From NCBI RefSeq assembly GCF_002575655.3, contig NC_053040.3:351917267-351981266 (forward strand): 64,000 nt of DNA. The letters are read 5' to 3'. Below, piece after piece: positions 42,741 to 55,385 of the stretch. How positions within the stretch are numbered: the first letter of the stretch is position 1; each line of letters begins with the position of its first letter. This stretch comes from Aegilops tauschii subsp. strangulata. Its lineage: Eukaryota > Streptophyta > Magnoliopsida > Poales > Poaceae. Under the pieces are notes generated by a model. The model did no database searches, was not told where the DNA came from, and saw only the letters and a list, made by a program, of their open reading frames with translations. A program made the position numbers and the translations under genes.

Positions 42741-45271
42741 TAGTACTGACAGTGGGAAAGGTGAAGTGATGGTTGCTTCGCCCGAGCAACTTATTACTAT
42801 GGGAATATGGGAGTACCAGCGGATTAAATGAACAAAGAAATGATGGTTCCTTCGTCCGAGCAACTTACTGTGGCGAAGGTGGGGCTCTGTGATTTGACTG
42901 CTCACTAGTCATTACTACTGCGGCGCAATGACCAGGGTGAATCTTTCCCTGCAGTTGTCCACTCAATATTGCTGCATGGCAGGTGGAGCCGGATGAAGGA
43001 TGTCCCACATGTCGGCAAAACGAAGTTGAATTGTTTATGGCATTGCTATCAATCCTTCAGGATTTTTTTATATGTACGCATAATTTTAATGAAATTGTAC
43101 TATGATGCTATGAAGGTTTCAACTTTGGTTCCCGCAGGAAAAAAAGGTTTCAACTTAGGATTCATGTGTCCTCTTGCCTCAAGATTATCTCGTTACAACA
43201 TTCCATAAAATACAAATGAAACTACCATGGCTGCTAATGCATCTCAATGGTTTGCAAATCAGTGCCAATATTCACATTACAACTGAAGACAAAGTTGTGA
43301 AAAGGTGTACAAATAAAGAAAAATATATAATTGATCGATGCTGTTCGTAGGCATGGCTCCATTTCCTGGGCACAGTGTTCATTGGTTGGCAGCTAGTTTC
43401 ACCCAGCTCTGTAGCCAAAAAAGAGGTGTATGGAGGACATCAAAATCCAATCATTTTGTGCAGCTCCACTAAAATCGAGCTGACCATCCCTGTTTGCAAA
43501 GATATCCAGTCAGTGTGATTACAATAATAGTGGAACTAGATGATGAAACATAACACACACAAATAGAAGCCGATCACCTCTGCGATCTCTCTTTAGGACT
43601 AACTACTTGTTGGATAAGATTAGGCACAGAGTTGGATGAGGAGGATAGCAAAACCAATCTCCCTTTCTGCAGTCGCACAGAAATGTAAAAATGTTGCCCG
43701 TTTGACATTTTGGCGGAACTGCGCAAAACACTCTTAAGAAAAAAGTGATTTGTGTAGTTCACCAAAAGGTCGCAATAGCAACGAGGTGAAATGGATAGCC
43801 CTATTTGCAAAAGGAGGTAGAAAGGAAACAATTATTGCCCAATAACACGAGTTGAAGACACATACACCGACAAAAAAGAAGCGTATTCCATGTAATAAGG
43901 GAAAGATAGCAGCATGGTGGTTTATCAAAAATGGTTTGAGGACGAGATTGCAAGATGGAAAGTATGCCGACGGAGATACGTTTTAAGCAAACAACTAAAG
44001 AAGATCCACATGCAGCAACGTGGGAAGATGGGTAGTGGAGCAAGGCCAGAGGAAGCTGTACTTGAGGGTCGTTGGGATGAAACTAGGAGGGCGCCGGTGG
44101 CCGGGATCTGCCCATACTGCGGCAGCAAGCAAGTGGCGAAGGCCCTGCCACGCGAGAGATTGTTCAGAGAGAACGGCGGGTACCATAGATCGGGACGTGC
44201 TGCCTCAACGCCGTCGACGGAGAAACGATGCACATCCTCCCTTTCCGCCGGCGGATGGGATGCGACCAGTTCACTAACCAACGGTTAGAGAGAGAGAGGC
44301 CACCGCCGCCTTGTGTGAGATGGTGTGACGAGAGACAAACCCCAGCAGGCAGGCTCCATTGTATATAGTGGAGCGGATTTTTCTTTTTTCCCGACGGCAA
44401 TCGTTTTATATTCTGTACGTGCCATTGAGGAATAAAACTTTATTTAATACTAACATGTCAAGTCGAACTTTGTTCTGTGTACGCGTGGTACATGACCCTC
44501 CTTCGAGTATACAACCACTACATGCGTCAAATTATCACGTGAGCTGCCTTTTCATACAGAAATGAACTCCACTGTACCCGCGCGGGAGTGGCCGGGAATG
44601 AGATGTGAGTACGTGTGTCTTGCATGCACCTCTTCTTTAGGTGTAGGTACGTACGTGGCTGGGTGTGAGAGAGATGGTTTGTGCGAAACAGAGGCAATGT
44701 GTCGATGATATCTCAAACACAAAAATGTAACATATGCAATGTGTGTGAAACAGAGTCATGGATATATCATATATAGATGGAGCGATCCACGAAAAGAGAG
44801 TGGAGGTATCATCGGCGAGAGATATCGATAGAATTGAAAACATGGATGAAGTGTGTGGCTGTGCAATTGACAAAGAGTGCCATCGAATTTGTGTTTGCCC
44901 ACATCAAAGATACAGGGCGGATGGCCTACTGTAATTTGAGAGAATAGAGGTGCAGTTTTTCTCTGTGGCATGGATACCTACCTACAACGTTCTACTATCG
45001 GTGTGTGTGGGGGGGGGAGGGGGCAGAGACCTAATTATAGAGAGGTAGATCGACTAGTATATGTGTGGAGAAGGAGAGAGACCTAGCTATGTATTGAGGG
45101 AGATCGATCGGCATCCATGCATATGTGTAGCAGAGGAATAAGGTTGGGAGAAAGACAAAGGTAGAGTGTCAGAGGGTTGGTGGTGGAGTTGCTTCTCACA
45201 AATGGAGGGAGAGGCCTGCTAGACAAACGGAGGGTACGAGTGCAATATCAATAAGAAAGAGCTGGGATGTC
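42741..45271. other. Intergenic stretch, no confident gene
   Basis: No domain found. Best candidate signal: 44,360-43,925 on the minus strand has a TATATAC box near 44,365 and GC-richer sequence with a 118-codon frame (44,281-43,925), while the plus strand has a 124-codon frame with a CPYCG dyad. Two overlapping frames and no conservation evidence make either weak. 44,600-45,270 is purine-rich with GT runs and a G9 run near 45,010. Confidence 0.35.
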
Positions 45272-45276
45272 TGCCT

Positions 45277-47031
45277 TGTTGGGTAACGTAGTAATTTGAA
45301 AAAAAATCCTACGCACACACAAGATCATGGTGATGCATAGCAACGAGAGTGGAGAGTGTTGTCCACGTACCCTCGTAGACCGTAAGCGGAAGCGTTATGA
45401 CTACGTGATTGATGTAGTCGTACGTCTTCACGATTGACCGATCCTAGTACCGAAAGTACGGCACCTCCGCGATCTGCACACGTTCGGCTCGGTGACGTCC
45501 CACGAACTCATGATCCAGCAGAGTGTCGAGGGAGACCTTCGTCAGCACGCCGGCGCGATAACGGTGATGATGAAGCTACCGACGCAGGGCTTCGCCTAAG
45601 CACTACAACGATATGACCGAGGTGGATTATGGTGGAGGGGGCACCGCACACGGCTAAGAGATCAATGATCAACTTGTCTATTGTGCCTTTGGGGTGTCCC
45701 CTGCCCACGTATATAAAGGAGGGAGGAGGAGGCCGGCCCTAGAGGGGGCGCGCCAAGTGTGGGGAGTCCTACTAGGACTCCCAAGTCCTAGTAGGATTCC
45801 CCTTTTCCTTTCCGGAGTAGGAGAGAAGAAAGAGGGAAAGAGAGAGGGAGTAGGAAAGGGCAAGGGGGGGGCACCGCCCCCTTTCCCCTAGTCCAATTCG
45901 GACCCATGGGGGGGGGGGCGCACCTCCTTCCCTCTGGCCTGCCTCATCTATTCCTGTATGGCCCAATAAGGCCCAATACTTCTCCCGGCTAATTCCCGTA
46001 ACTCTCCGGTACTCCAAAAAATACCCGAATCACTCGAAACCTTTCCGATGTCCGAATATAGCCTTCCAATATATCGATCTTTACCTCTCGACCATTTCGA
46101 GACTCCTCGTTATGTCCCCGATCTCGGGACTCCGAACAAACTTCGGTCATCAAATCACATAACTCATAATAGAAATCGTCATCGAACGTTAAGCGTGCAG
46201 ACCCTACGGGTTCGAGAACTATGTAGACATGACCGAGACACATCTCCGGTCAATAACCAATAGCGGAACCTGGATGCTCATATTGGCTCCTACATATTCT
46301 ACGAAGATCTTTATCGGTCAAACCGCATAACAACATACGTTGTTTTCTTTGTCGTCGGTATGTTACTTGCCCGAGATTCGTTCGTCGGTATCCTCATACC
46401 TAGTTCAATATTGTTACTGGCAAGTCTCTTTACTCGTTCTTTAATGCATCATCCTGCAACTAACTCATTAGTCACAATGCTTGCAAGGCTTATAGTGATG
46501 TGCATTACCGAGAGGGCCCAGAGATACCTCTCCGATACACGGAGTGACAAATCCTAATCTCGATCTATGCCAACTCAACAAACACCATCGGAGACACCTG
46601 TAGAGCATCTTTATAATCACCCAGTTATGTTGTGACGTTTGATAGCACACAAGGTGTTCCTCCGGTATTCGGGAGTTGCATAATCTCATAGTCTGAGGAA
46701 CATGTATAAGTCATGAAGAAAGCAGTAGCAATGAAACTATAATGATCATAATGCTAAGATAACGAATGGGTCTTGTCCATCACATCATTCTCCTAATGAT
46801 GTGACCCCGTTCATAAAATGACAACACATGTCTATGGTTAGGAAACATAACCATCTTTGATAAACGAGCTAGTCAAGTAGCGGTATACTAGGGACACTTT
46901 GTTTTGTCTATGTATACACACATGTACTAAGTTCCCGATTAATACAATTCTAGCATGAATAATAAACATTTACCATGAAATAAGGAAATAAATAATAACT
47001 TTATTATTGCCTCTAGGGCATATTTCCTTCA
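45277..47031 (-). repeat. 3' LTR of the Copia element
   Basis: 1,755 bp. The plus strand reads TGTTGGGTAACGTAG ... GGCATATTTCCTTCA. The 5 bp outside are TGCCT, which should recur beyond the far 5' LTR. A C-rich run and short ORFs inside are not genes. Confidence 0.9.
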
Positions 47032-47042
47032 GTCTCCCACTT
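47032..47042 (-). other. Polypurine tract of the Copia element
   Basis: Plus strand GTCTCCCACTT, i.e. AAGTGGGAGAC on the minus strand, directly beside the 3' LTR. Confidence 0.8.
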
Positions 47043-47061
47043 GCACTAGAGTCAATAATCT

Positions 47062-47205
47062 AGTTCACATCGCCATGTGATTTAACACCAATAGTTCACA
47101 TCACCATGTGATTAACATCCATAGTTCACATCGCCATGTGACCAACACTCAAAGGGTTTACTAGAGTCAGTAATCTTAGTTCACATCGCCATGTGATTAA
47201 CACCC
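47062..47205. repeat. ~30-bp repeats in the Copia 3' region
   Basis: Four copies of AGTTCACATC(G/A)CCATGTGA start at 47,062, 47,093, 47,123 and 47,178. Non-coding, between RNase H and PPT. Confidence 0.85.
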
Positions 47206-47229
47206 AAAGAGTACTAAGGTGTGATCATG

Positions 47230-47443
47230 TTTTGCTTGTGAGAGAAGTTTAGTCAACGGGTCGGCCATATTCAGATCCGTATGTATTTTGCAAATTTCTA
47301 TGTCAACAATGCTCTGCACGGAGCTACTCTAGCTAATTGCTCCCACTTTCAATATGTATCCAGATTGAGATTTAGAGTCATCTGGATCAGTGTCAAAACT
47401 TGCATCGACGTAACCCTTTACGACAAACCTTTTGTCACCTCCA
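47230..47443 (-). pseudogene. Copia RNase H, C-terminal part
   Basis: Minus strand reads GGDKRFVVKGYVDASFDTDP then DDSKSQSGYIL, the Copia RNase H start with the catalytic-type Asp, followed by a stop (~47,325). Its upstream half is at 59,895 and beyond; the CACTA transposon separates them. Confidence 0.8.
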
Positions 47444-47454
47444 CACTACTAGGA

Positions 47455-47765
47455 AAAGGCCTACTAGTGGCGCACCAGTTTTGCCTACTAATGGCGCACT
47501 ACTGGTGCGCCACTAGTACCACACCACTAGTATTAAATACTAATGGCGCACCACTGGTGCGCCATTAGTACCTGGTATACTAATGGCGCATCACGCCGTG
47601 CGCCATTAGTATAGCCCACCGTGCGCCATTAGTATGCCTCCCAGGGGGCCATATTTACCCATGTGCTTTGCCATACTAATGGCGCACTACGGGGTGATGC
47701 GCCATTAGTATCCTTTGGCATACTAATGGCGCACGTTGGGGTGATGCGCCATTAGTATGTATATT
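47455..47765. repeat. Left subterminal repeat array of the CACTA element
   Basis: At least ten copies of TACTAATGGCGCA and its complement TGCGCCATTAGTA, often paired head-to-head as short palindromes. Such arrays bind the second CACTA protein (TnpA-type) in the En/Spm system. Confidence 0.9.
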
Positions 47766-48500
47766 AGAGATTTTTTTCTTTTCTGATATTTGCACAGATT
47801 ACAAAATATATTATTGGACAGAATATAGACAGCACCACACAGCAATAGTAGATTCATCGAATACAATAGAAGATTAGTCTCCGAATACAATTCATCATAT
47901 TAGTCTCCGAATTCAAAAGACCGAACAAAGATAGAACATTACAAGTCTCGAGACCGCGAGTAGCGAGTTTGTCTTCACATTACAAGTCGATATCGATCAT
48001 CTAAACTACCATCACATAGAAGAGAGCTGCGGTCATCACGATGAGCATCATCACGATGAAACTGGTCTTCATCCGGTTCCTCCAACGCTCCCTCCTCTCT
48101 CCCGCTAGATAGCGCGCGTATCTAGATTCCGCCTCCGCCCTAGTGGTGTACCCTTTGTAACTGTTGCCGCTGAAACGGTGAACCTGTCTCCGACACTCCT
48201 CCTAGTCGTCGTAGACTCCGGGAACCTTACCCTTGTACACGACATACGACGGCATCTCTATGCACTAGCCAAACAACAGACAATACATAAGCAATATATA
48301 AGTATGCAACAAAAGGATCGGAAGAGAAAAGCAAGACATTAATAGCACGATTCATGGTCCTACTAATAAATAGCATCGATTACATCTAAGTTGAACGACT
48401 GTCCAAACCAAAGAGACATACAAGTTAATTAAAGTTTAATTACAACATGAGCTAATCAATGTTTCAGAACTACACATAGCATCACTACTTTCGACTCGAC
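47766..48500. other. CACTA non-coding 3' region
   Basis: AT-rich, with no domain-bearing ORF. A short stretch at 48,080-48,250 (plus CGCTAGATAGCGCGC) may be a residual exon but I cannot read a protein in it. Confidence 0.4.
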
Positions 48501-51500
48501 TCATGGGACCGGAGCGTGGATGAAGCCGCCGTCTGTCGTGATGGTCATGTAGTCGCGGGCGTTGTCAGCCTGCATTTGTAGCGTTGTGTCTATCTCACTG
48601 TTGGACGGTTGATATTTGAGGTAGAACTGCCCCGAGGTACGAAGGACATCTTGATGGATGATTTCTGCAAACTCTGAATGGATGCAAAAGAATTCTTGTC
48701 GGATGTCCGCGTCCTGGATTGCCGCCAAGCTTGCGGCCCAATCTTTGAGATTATTTGGTAGCAGAAGGTGATTATGGTCCCGTACGATCGCCCACATGTG
48801 ATGGAGGGCGTAGTAGGCATCCTTCTGACCGCCAGGCGGCTGCTTGATGCAGGGGAACGTCGTATTGTGGGTGAACACGTGCCTTCCGTACCTACGAGCT
48901 GGCCTCTTAAAGGTGCCTCCAGATGCGGCGTAGCCGGGGAGAGCATCATCAAGAACTTTCTTGATATTTGTGTAGTCTATCTTGGAGTCACGGTCCGGGT
49001 CAAAATACGTGGCCATGGAATATTTCGGGCTTAAGAGGATGAGTGTGCAATGTGTGTCACTGCACATAACACGGAATGTTAGAAAAAAAAGAACGATAGA
49101 AATCTAAGAAATCATATGTTACGGGGCGGTTAGGGGATGACTTACTCGGGAAAGTAAGGCACGAGGAAGTTATCCGTATCTGGGTTTGCCAGAATGACGC
49201 CTTAGAGGTGTGAACTCGAGACTTGCCGGTCCCCAGCGCTGCCCAAGATCTTGGCACGCATGTAGAAGGGGTCGACTATCACAATGTCCGGGGTCTTGTC
49301 TCTAATGATCCGCATCTCCATACTCAGCAAAAACAGCTGAACGAAGGTGTAGTGCAGCGGATGAAGGTTAAACATAGCAAAGATGTCATCAAACCCCAGG
49401 ACGATCGTACCCCCGACGGTGCTATCCACAAAGCCCTTGCCCTCTGGCACCTTGGCCACGAAAACCGGGTATGCCACATCATTCTCTTTGAGACGCCGCT
49501 TCTCCAAAGAAAGAACACTGTCATGCAGACTCCGCATAGCACCGGTTGCAGCATTGAGCATATTTGTCAGTAGCATCGCCCTACCCGCCACATGCACCCT
49601 CCTCGAGATATCCTTAGGTGAAGGTGGCCCGTCCTGAGCACGGATCGTACTCGGTGCCGGCTGGCTTGCACTGGCGCCCTTGTTAGTCTTTCGTTTCCGT
49701 CCCTTCTTCCTGATCTGCTGTAATGGGATCGAGTTCTGCTCACAGACCGCCTTCTTGAGCGTGTTGGGGCTGATAATATTTCGCACCTTAGCTATCTGAG
49801 GCTCGGTGAAGGCGGCAGCTCGAGGCGTCTCCTGAGAACTGAATGCCAGACGATGCCTGTTGCAATTGGGTTTCTCCGCCGTACCAGCTAGATCGCGGTC
49901 GTCTTTTTCAGGGTTGGGTTCTTGAGAAGGAGGCCCGCAGAACTCGTCACCGTACCCATGTTTGGCATAGTACTTATCGACGTTGGAAAATGTACCGTCG
50001 TCGTTGTCCGGATCCTGTGCCATATGCATGTCCGGATCCTGTGCCATAGGGATGTCCGACATGTCCGGTAGCGTTGTGGCGTTCTTGCCATGGCTTGGCG
50101 CTGGCACGACTGGCAGTCTTGTCTGTGGGGTGGTGTCCCCCGCCCCCAAACGAATCTGGCTCTTCGGCCAAAGCAGGGGCCAGCTTACGCAGGCGCTGAG
50201 GGTCATCACATCATAATCGTCGGCCCCAGCGGGTCGAATCGGAGGTAACAACTCGTCACAGCCTGGCAGCACCCGAACCACTTCAACCCTATACAAGGTG
50301 GGCGGCATCGGATTACCATGGAACACGCGGTTGCCCGGTTGAACAATTCTGCCCTTGGCGACATCGACCAACTCGCCACCCACGAAGTGCAGGAGAGTGC
50401 AAGGAACGTCGGCGGCGCCCTGCGAAAACATGTAGGGCGTCAGGGATGCCCAGTCAAAGGCAAGGAGATGAAGTCATCGGCCGAGAGGCTTAGTTACCGT
50501 GATGCCGTCGAGCTCGGCTAATGTCGAGGCACCGCCAACGGCGGGCATGCAACTGACGGAGGGGCCGCTTGCTGGCGAGGTGCCGGCCGGCGTACACCCG
50601 GGTGCATTAAGCTCCAATGCCCGTGCCGGCGCCGGAGACACGAATACCGCCTCCGCCGGAGACACCAATGGCGCCGCCCGCGCGTTGTGCGAGTTGCTGG
50701 CCGTGAAGCTGGGAACCGGGGGAGGCCCCTGTTGGCCGCCCGCAATCCACGTTGTCAGCCCCTGAATCAAGGTAGGCACAATGGCGGTGAGCGTCGTTCC
50801 CAGTTGTTGTTGCACTTGCTCTTGGACAATCTCCGGAATCCGCGCCACTTGTGCCTTGAGTTCTTGAACCTCACGCGACTGGCTTTCTGAGCTGGTCTTT
50901 TTCTCCTTTCGCCCACCTGCGGTATAGTATGACGACCATTTTGTGGACAAGCCTTTGCCGGCCACACGACCAGCTGACAACGGCTTACTGAGCTTATCCT
51001 TGTTTTTCATTACGTTCAACGCCCTATTTAAAGGGGTGTCAAAAGGGGAGTTCTGAGACGACCCCGCGCTACTGCTTTCAGCCTCCCGCGGAAGGAATGT
51101 GAACCATTTAGAAATTTGGCTTCATTAATTAGAATGCAACCATATGGAGCTAATTACGCGGGGGTGTATTCCTTACCAGAACAAGCTCAAGCGCCCTGGT
51201 CTTCGGATCCGTGGTAAGCTCCTTTGTTACCGGGTCCTCCTTGTACCGGGCCCTGACAAAGTTCCTGGTCTGCTTGTCACGGAATTTCTCGAAGCGGGGC
51301 GGTAGGCCTTGCTTGGCACGCTCCGCGTCCTCCTTGTCCCATATAGGCTCCGCCACTCTGTAACCGCCGGGACCAAGTTGGTGGACCCCTAAGTTCAACT
51401 ACCGCATTTCTTTCCCCCACCGACTTGATTCGGAGGTTGCGCTGCTCTCGCACTTGATCTTGAACTCCTTGTAGTCATCTTCGCTCATCAAAGGATATTT

Positions 51501-52099
51501 CGCCTTGATCTTCTCATAACTATCACCTTTTTCAATCATTGCCTTCACCGTGCTTCTCCATGTAGACAGGGCCGTGCTCATCCTCGTGAGGGCGGCACTG
51601 TTCACTTTATTCCCTGAGAGGCGTGTGTTTGCAAACTCAGCGGGGAACTTGTATCGTTCGTGCAGCTTCGTGAAGAGGAGGCTGCGCAAAGTCCCTCGGT
51701 CCTTATGCCTTAGGTTCTCGGTGTTGATCGAGACGGTGCTCCGGAGAATGCACCCGAGCTGAACCGAGTACCCCTGACTACTTGTTTGGGCGCCGTTGGA
51801 TGCCCGTCGGAGTTCACTTCAGTAAATTCCTCCTTGACGGTGCCGAGCACGCTCGGGCGCTGGTCCTTCCGTTGCCTCTTCGGTTGGCTGCCATCTGTGC
51901 GTGCACCGCCATCATCAGTGGTGGCATCCTCGGCGGCACCATCAGTGTTGTCATCCCCGACGCCACTAGGGGTTGTGTAGTCAGGATCGGTGTCTTCCGC
52001 GGCGTCGTCCTCATAGCGGTGAGGTTCTTCCTCCAGCTCCTGGGACAGCTCCCAGAATTGCTTGCCGCCTGAACCACCGGCCTCATTGTTGTGGGCCAT
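48501..52099 (-). pseudogene. CACTA second gene: Transposase_24-like and Ulp1-like segments
   Basis: Start ATG 52,099 (MAHNNEAGGSGGKQFWELSQ), acidic N-terminus. A frameshift near 51,770 leads into YSVQLGCILRSTVSINTENL and then a Transposase_24 (plant Ptta/En/Spm) segment: FANTRLSGNKVNSAALTRMS, a TAG at 51,399-51,401, then GVHQLGPGGYRVAEPIWDKE. A clean donor (GTAAGG, 51,176) ends this exon; the next starts at about 51,090 with ESSSAG and a coiled coil (50,900-50,780), then Ala/Pro-rich sequence. The 409-codon exon frame 50,431-49,202 ends VDPFYMRAKILG. The last frame (49,067-48,501) has HCTLILLSPK, FDPDRDS and KQPPGGQKDAYYAL, resembling a Ulp1/C48 His-Asp-Gln-Cys layout with Ala where Cys is expected. 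Transposon accessory protein; inactive copy. Confidence 0.7.
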
Positions 52100-52169
52100 G
52101 TTTCTCTCTAAATAGGAAAAAAGTTTGGTCAAAAAGTTGGTTATAGTCAAGGAACAAGATCATGGTCTC

Positions 52170-52311
52170 ATCATTTAGGGTTTGTCGACACCGAGGCATC
52201 CTAAAAGCTAAGCTTTTATCATTTAGGGTTTGTCGACGCCGAGGCACCCTAAAAGCCTAAGCGTACATCATTTAGGTTCTCATCGACACCGAGGCACCCT
52301 AAAAGCTAAGC
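52170..52311. repeat. ~48-bp tandem repeat, three units
   Basis: Units at 52,170, 52,218 and 52,267 read ATCATTTAGGGTTTGTCGAC...CGAGGCACCCTAAAAGC. It sits immediately upstream (minus sense) of the second gene start, perhaps in its promoter or leader. Confidence 0.9.
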
Positions 52312-52675
52312 TGGGAAGGAGAATTCTAAGTTGGGCCTAATCACTTGGCTCTATTGCCACCTATGGTTTAATGCAGCAAGAATAAAGGGGCAGTTGATCC
52401 TACTTAATTAAGTACTAAGACCCCGGCCCATGCATTAGTCACAAGTACCCCATATTTCTATTTTTAGCAAAGTCATGCTAAAATTCACGGAAAATTTCAG
52501 CATTACCTTTGCTGAAAATAGGACATATGGAGTACCCGAATTTGCAGGAACGGAAGTTAATCGACATTCCAGCAAACTCAAGGGCCTCTCGGGGTACCTG
52601 CAAAATCATTATCCCCGCGTAATGAAGTCGCCAATGGGTCATTTCAGAAGATCACAAGTAGCATCATCACAAGTA

Positions 52676-52776
52676 CAGCAGCAGCATCAGTGAATACAGG
52701 CATAACAGCAGCAGCAGCAGCAGTGAATACAGGCATAACAGCAGCAGCAGTGAATACAGGCATAACAGGCATAACA
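52676..52776. repeat. Minisatellite (CAG)n GTGAATACAGGCATAACA
   Basis: Three units of 27-33 bp with variable CAG counts (2 to 5), plus a terminal GGCATAACA partial unit. Confidence 0.9.
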
Positions 52777-54600
52777 TTGTAATGGACCATATTCTAATTT
52801 GTACTAAATTTGATGCCTTCTACTGAACCATATTTTGCTTTGTATTGGACTATGGTGGTTTGTACTGGATTACATCCTTCCTCGAGAAATACCCGATGCT
52901 GGATCACTGCCTTAGACAATCACCGACCGGAACTGTATATGTTTCTTATCTCACACCGCAGTTGTGGCTTACATTACTTCTGATATAACCTTACAGTGTT
53001 CTTACACCTTTGTAAAATGTATAGCGGTGTCACCTACTGGCCATAATACTCCATCCGACAAACTTGAGACAAGTTTTTTCGGGCGAAGGGAGTATCATAT
53101 AAAGAAATAGACCCCTCTACCACATCATAATGATCTTCTAGAGCAGAACACTTGCAACACAGTCCACACTGCACGTGGTACATTTCTGCAAGTAGAAACA
53201 CAAGCACCACTCATGGGCTAGTAGTAAAGCATTGATGTATATAGCAGCAGTAGTAAATTAGATTGTACCACTCATGGTACATTTCTGCAAGTAGAAACAC
53301 AAGCACCACTCAGAGCAATGGAGAGGAAAATCTGACAATAACTTAACTGAAACCAAAGAAAGACCAAGCAAACTATTGCAAGTACAGTACACTAACTACT
53401 TCACTAAACACAACTGCATAATTAAACTTAGTAGCAGAGGTTCAGTACACTAAATTCGGTAAAGAGCACAAACTGTAGTTAACAGCAAGCTTACACAATA
53501 ACTACAGCATGTACTTTTAGTACACACATGGATTAATTGACCAAACCCCCAGCAAGTAGGTACTTGCCATGTACTACATATGCAACACAACTAGTTAACA
53601 TCAGTTAACTAACCATAGTAGTAGATGAACATCTACAGTAGCAGGAAACTCTAGAATTGGGGAATTCCCAATTTACACAACATAACACCACATGTACTAG
53701 AACATCAACTACATAGAGAAAACACACAGAGGCCAACAACAGCATGAGATGCATAACACCAAGACCAAGAATACATGGCCAGTTCACAATAATATACTAA
53801 CTCTTCAGTTACTATCATAGTTAAATCTTCGTGTAAATTACATCAATTTTAAAATCAGCACAACTACAAAACCTACACATTGACAACTACCAGTGAATCA
53901 CATTGTAAATTCAATGAACTTGCAGTTGAAGAAACCATCAAAAAGCAAGATTCAGACTGGAAAAGAAAACAATCAGAGATGGGGACAGGGGAGAGGGAGG
54001 GCGGACGCCGGCAGCCGTAGGGGCGGGAAGGGGATGAGCATACCTGCGCTGGACGCCGGTGGGTAGGGCTGGAGCTCGCCCCGGTTCTGCTCGATGATGG
54101 AGTTCGTCCGATCCTGCAGAGAGAAGGAAAGGTGGAGGAGTCCGTCAAACGGAGCCATAAAGAGATGTGGGGCGGCGTGAATGGAGGGGAGGAGGGAGGT
54201 CGAGGTGGACGCCGGCGGGTCAGGAGGGATTTACCTGGCCGCCGCTTGATTTGGCAATTGGAAGACGAGGTGGGCGGCGGGTAGACGGGCACCTTGGCGT
54301 GCAGGCGCTCGTAGTCGAAGAGGAAGACGGCGGCGGTCCTCTTGGGCGCCTCGGTTGGTCGTGGGGAGGCCGGCGGCCACGTGCTTCGCGGGTCGGCGCG
54401 GTGGAGCTGCAGTGGTGGGGGCGCGGGGGCGGCGGCGCGGGGGAGCTGCAGTGGTGGGGGGCGCGGGGGCGCGGGGGCGGCGGGGGTGGAGTCCGGCGGG
54501 GGTCGGGGCGGCGGCGTCGTGGGTCAGGTGAGCGCGCGGGTGGACTGGCAAGGGAGAGGGACGAAGGGGATCTAGCGAGGGAGAGGGAGGAATTAGCTAA
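52777..54600. other. CACTA intergenic spacer
   Basis: No gene seen. Holds a ~50-bp Stowaway-like remnant (53,046-53,095, TACTCCATCCG...CGAAGGGAGTA), a direct repeat of CATGGTACATTTCTGCAAGT (53,174 and 53,273 regions), and a GC-rich stretch (54,000-54,540) whose ORFs on both strands are compositional. Confidence 0.5.
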
Positions 54601-54611
54601 GGGGGGAAACT

Positions 54612-54800
54612 TACTAATGGCGCACCCCGAAGCGGTGCGCCATTAGAATGTGTTTTTTACATAGCAATGGCGCACCCACGATCGGTGCGCCATTAGTAAT
54701 CTTTTTTTATATAGCAATGGCGCACCAGCCAGAGGTGCGCCATTAGTAATCTTTTTTTTATATAGCAATGGCGCTCCAGCCAGAGGTGCGCCATAAGTAA
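54612..54800. repeat. Internal subterminal-type repeat array of the CACTA element
   Basis: Four head-to-head pairs of (T/C)AATGGCGCACC...GGTGCGCCATTAGTA separated by T-rich spacers, near-identical in unit to the terminal arrays but located between the two genes. Confidence 0.9.
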
Positions 54801-55027
54801 TTTTTTTTATTATTATTTTTTGTTGCATCTAATAATTTTTTAGAAAATGAATATGAATATGAAACAGTAATAATTTTTTATAAAAACAGTAATAATTTTT
54901 TAAAAAATATCATCAAATTTGTTATTTGAAAATATTTATGAATATGAAAAAATATCATCAAATTTATTATTTGAAAATATAATCAAATTTGTTTTTTTTG
55001 CAATTTTAGTTGCATTCATTTGTGACG

Positions 55028-55228
55028 GTGGAGCGGGCCGGGGAGGGTGCGGGGGGTCGTCGGCGGCGGTGGAGCGGGCCGGGGAGGGTGCGGTGGTTCG
55101 TCGGCGGCGGTGGAGCAGGGGAGGGTGCGGTGGGTCGTCAGCGGCGGTGGAGCGGGGGAGGGTGCGGGGGGTCGGCGGCGGCGGCCAGTGGAGCGGGGTA
55201 GAGGGTGCGGGGGGTGCTCCGCGGCGAG
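55028..55228. repeat. ~40-bp GC-rich minisatellite, ~5 units
   Basis: Units start GGTGGAGC at 55,028, 55,068, 55,109 and 55,146, with a fifth at about 55,188, each containing GGGGAGGGTGCGG and GTCGTCGGCGGC. Overlapping ORFs here are repeat-driven and not genes. Confidence 0.9.
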
Positions 55229-55385
55229 GGGGACCGGATCTGGCGAGGTGGGATAGCGATCGAGATGGAGGGGGATCGAGATCGAGTGTCCATGAAATTT
55301 AAAAATATTCATGAGTTCAAAAAGTGCCCATGAAATACAATCGAGAAATGAAGGCTACAATTTAAATACAATCGATCTTAGCTAG

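Noticed and set aside
43914..44288. 124-codon ORF with ICPYCGS zinc-ribbon-like dyad
   Set aside because: Only one CxxC pair is visible, the minus strand is equally open, and there is no second metal pair. Not enough for a gene call.
47455..47765. Possible CRISPR-like array from regularly repeated GCGCCATTAGTA units
   Set aside because: Repeats are palindromic pairs at irregular spacing inside CACTA ends in a plant genome. They are transposon subterminal repeats.
54167..54646. 159-codon Gly/Arg-rich plus-strand ORF in the CACTA spacer
   Set aside because: GC-rich low-complexity sequence with competing minus-strand frames, and opposite in sense to both CACTA genes.
54919..55302. Gly/Arg/Val-rich ORFs across 55,010-55,300
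   Set aside because: They are translations of a ~40-bp minisatellite.
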